DNA from: JBKPFU01 sp046728975
Lineage (GTDB): Bacteria > Actinomycetota > Thermoleophilia > Gaiellales > Gaiellaceae
NCBI GenBank assembly: GCA_046728975.1
Contig: JBKPFU010000029.1
Span: 1-16,246 of the forward strand
Direction of reading: 5' to 3'
DNA length: 16,246 nucleotides
Shown here: positions 15,042-16,246 of the stretch, piece after piece
Layout: every line of letters begins with the position of its first letter
Numbering within the stretch: the first letter of the stretch is position 1
Notes under the pieces: model-generated
What the model saw: the letters and a program-made list of their open reading frames with translations, nothing else
Databases searched by the model: none
What the model was told of the DNA's origin: nothing
Position numbers and translations under genes: made by a program

Positions 15042-15043
15042 GG

Positions 15044-15087
15044 GGGTGAACGGCCCTCACCCAGCCGGGGTGATACCGCGCTCACCC
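15044..15087. promoter_or_regulatory. Putative operator array: four alternating GGGTGA/TCACCC half-sites
   Basis: Half-sites are GGGTGA 15044-15049, TCACCC 15057-15062, GGGTGA 15068-15073 and TCACCC 15082-15087, with spacers of 7, 5 and 8 bases. The first three reproduce the spacing of the site at 2293-2322 exactly. The array fills most of the 69-base divergent gap between the SHOCT-tailed membrane protein (minus) and the SulP remnant (plus), so it could control both. The repeat is seen directly; regulator binding is inferred. Confidence 0.62.
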
Positions 15088-15110
15088 GCAGGTCGAGGAC
15101 CGTCCAGGCC

Positions 15111-16184
15111 ATGCGGCTGGCTCCGTCGTGGCTGGCCGTCGTACGGCAGGCAGGGTGTGCGCCCCGGCGCGCTGGCGGGGCTCACGGTCTGGAGCATCGT
15201 CGTCGCGGCGATCGCCGTCTCGGCGGCCGCCGGCCTCGACGATCACGGGGTCGCCGTCGTCGGCCACATCCCCGCCGCCTTCCCGAGCTTCGAGATCCCG
15301 GACGTCAGCGGCGACGACGTCGCCGAGCTGATCGGCGGAGCGTTCGGCATCGCGCTCGTCGGCTACGCGGAGGCGATCACGCTGGCGCGCTCGACCGCCG
15401 CCGCACATGGATACGCGATCACCGCCGACCGCGAGCTGATCGGCCTCGGCGGGGCCAACCTCCTCGCCGGGCTCTTCCAGGGCTTCGTGCAGTCCGGCGG
15501 CGCCAGCCAGACCGCCGCGGCCGATCGCAGCGGCGGGGCGGACGCAGGCGACCTCGCTGGTCGCTGCGGTGCTCGTCCTCATCACCGGTGGGCTGCTGGC
15601 CCCGCTGTTCCCGGATCTGCCGCAGGCGACGCTCGCGGCGATCGTCCTCGTGGCGATCACCGGCTTCCTGCGCGTGGGCGAGCTGCGCCGCTTCGCGCGC
15701 GTGCGTCGCAGCGCAATCGTCATCGCCCTCGTAGCGCTCGCGGGCGTGCTCGTCCTCGGGATCCTCAACGGGTTGCTCATCGCGGCGGGGCTGGCGCTCG
15801 CCGTCGTGATCCACCGGCTCAGCCGCCCCGGCGTCGGCGAACTCGGCCGCGATCCCGAGACCGGGCGCCTCGGGCGCCTGGACCGCGATCCGCGGCGGGA
15901 GCGCGTACCGGGGCTGCTCGCAGCACGCGCCGAGGGACCTCTGTTCTACGCCAACGCGACGGCGGTCAAGGAGCGACTGCTGGCGCTCGCCCGCGCCGAC
16001 GGTCGACACCCCGACGCGCTCCTCCTCGACCTCGGCATCCGCCGACCTCGACGTCGAGGGTGCCGACATGCTCGCCGAGCTGCGCAACACGCTTGCGCGA
16101 GAGGGGATCGAGCTGAAGCTGGCCAACGTCCGGGCGCCGGCCCTCGAGATCCTTCGGCGCAGCGAAATCGCCCGCGGCGGGTGA
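15111..16184 (+). pseudogene. Decayed SulP family anion transporter with STAS domain
   Basis: Three frames must be joined to read one SulP protein. An N-terminus MRLAPSWLAVVRQ (ATG 15111) continues after a frame change as GVRPGALAGLTVW, the usual entry into helix 1. It then joins directly to AIAVSAAAGLDDHGVAVVGHIP, which in SulP proteins lies roughly 200 or more residues later. Transport-core sequence follows (FGIALVGYAEAITLARSTAAAHGY, GANLLAGLFQGFVQSGGASQ), then after a second frame change AAVLVLITGGLLAPLFPDLP and GVLVLGILNGLLIAAGLALA. The STAS domain starts in that frame (DALLLDLG) and finishes in a third (SADLDVEGADMLAELRNTLA...) to TGA 16182-16184. About 357 codons remain against a usual 500-580. 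SulP proteins exchange sulfate, bicarbonate or other anions. The lesions are a GGCA duplication, a large internal deletion, one extra G near 15535-15538, and a two-base loss near 16036. Confidence 0.85.
15145..15152 (+). repeat. GGCA tandem duplication causing a frameshift in the SulP remnant
   Basis: The sequence reads GGCAGGCA inside the SulP N-terminus. Removing one GGCA unit restores a single frame reading VVRQGVRPGALAGLTVW. This identifies a 4-base slippage duplication as the frameshift lesion. Confidence 0.6.
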
Positions 16185-16197
16185 CGCGCGATCACCC
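16179..16197. promoter_or_regulatory. Putative operator: GGGTGA-N7-TCACCC upstream of the right-edge gene
   Basis: GGGTGA 16179-16184 and TCACCC 16192-16197 form a perfect inverted repeat with a 7-base spacer, the same as the core of the sites at 2293 and 15044. The TGA of the SulP remnant is contained in the first half-site. The repeat ends 21 bases before a likely GTG start at 16219. No third half-site follows at the 5-base spacing. Confidence 0.55.
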
Positions 16198-16218
16198 CCT
16201 CGCCAGGATGCTGGGAAC

Positions 16219-16246
16219 GTGCCGCGCGAGATCGACAAGGCCGTGG
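16219..16246 (+). CDS. Start of an unidentified gene, truncated by the window end
   Basis: GTG 16219 opens a frame reading MPREIDKAV before the window ends. Every complete codon ends in G or C, which matches the coding bias of the region. An AGGA lies about 10 bases upstream, and the GGGTGA-N7-TCACCC repeat sits just before that. The alternative ATG 16208 gives a frame with poorer codon bias. Nine codons are too few to name a family. Confidence 0.4.

Noticed and set aside
12205..15060. A 951-codon minus-strand open frame across the LAL regulator and the membrane protein
   Set aside because: It is a shifted reading of two recognisable genes and is almost entirely Arg/Ala/Gly; the long opening reflects scarcity of stops at high GC.
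2342..15164. GCAGGCAGG followed closely by GCGCCC near 2342 and 15146, partly near 5904
   Set aside because: At 15146 it arises from the GGCA duplication in the SulP remnant, spacers differ, and the 5904 copy lacks the second part; it is probably a coincidence of GC-rich sequence.
13446..15734. A 762-codon plus-strand open frame that includes the SulP N-terminus
   Set aside because: Only its short segment from ATG 15111 (MRLAPSWLAVVRQ) matches SulP; the rest is antisense shadow of the LAL regulator and the membrane protein.

Overview
This is a very GC-rich chromosomal window with a strong G/C preference at third codon positions. Its gene content (DUF6325, SHOCT, CYTH, LURP-one, DUF7144 and DUF1269 proteins, NarL-type two-component regulators, a MalT-like LuxR regulator) fits a Gram-positive actinobacterium, most likely in or near Thermoleophilia/Solirubrobacterales. 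That placement is inferred from content, not from a marker gene. No tRNA, rRNA, CRISPR array, insertion sequence or phage gene was seen.

Layout. (1) Positions 1-406 hold the C-terminal end of a YihY/BrkB membrane protein. (2) Positions 363-4520 form a signalling block: a membrane histidine kinase (minus strand), a divergent NarL-type regulator whose phospho-acceptor Asp is replaced by Glu, and a convergent minus-strand operon DUF6325 - SHOCT protein - canonical NarL-type regulator. (3) At 4715-5083 lies a stand-alone receiver protein, converging on a CYTH-domain protein (5075-5860). (4) Positions 6044-11081 are a tight six-gene plus-strand operon: DUF1269 membrane protein, large cytoplasmic-type arylsulfatase, LURP-one-like protein, DUF7144 membrane protein, class II glutamine amidotransferase, and a PLDc_N-SHOCT membrane protein. 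(5) Positions 11091-15041 are a minus-strand pair: a multi-pass membrane protein with a C-terminal SHOCT-like tail, followed by a MalT/LAL-type ATP-binding LuxR regulator. (6) Positions 15111-16184 are a decayed SulP anion-transporter gene. (7) A new gene probably begins at 16219 and runs off the window.

The most interesting signal is non-coding. The inverted repeat GGGTGA-N7-TCACCC occurs three times: between the kinase and its divergent regulator (2293), between the SHOCT membrane protein and the SulP remnant (15044), and just before the gene at the right edge (16179). At the first two sites a further GGGTGA follows after exactly 5 bases, and the second site has a fourth half-site. By eye, 9 of the 12 such hexamers in the window sit in these three clusters. 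It looks like the operator of a local regulon. The hexamer resembles the MalT-box core, so the MalT-like regulator encoded here is a good candidate binder; the NarL-type regulators are alternatives.

Taken together, the window looks like an envelope- or stress-related module of small membrane and SHOCT proteins, a sulfatase operon and an anion transporter (now broken), watched over by one histidine kinase, three receiver proteins and one LAL regulator. The functional link is inferred from gene order and the shared operator.
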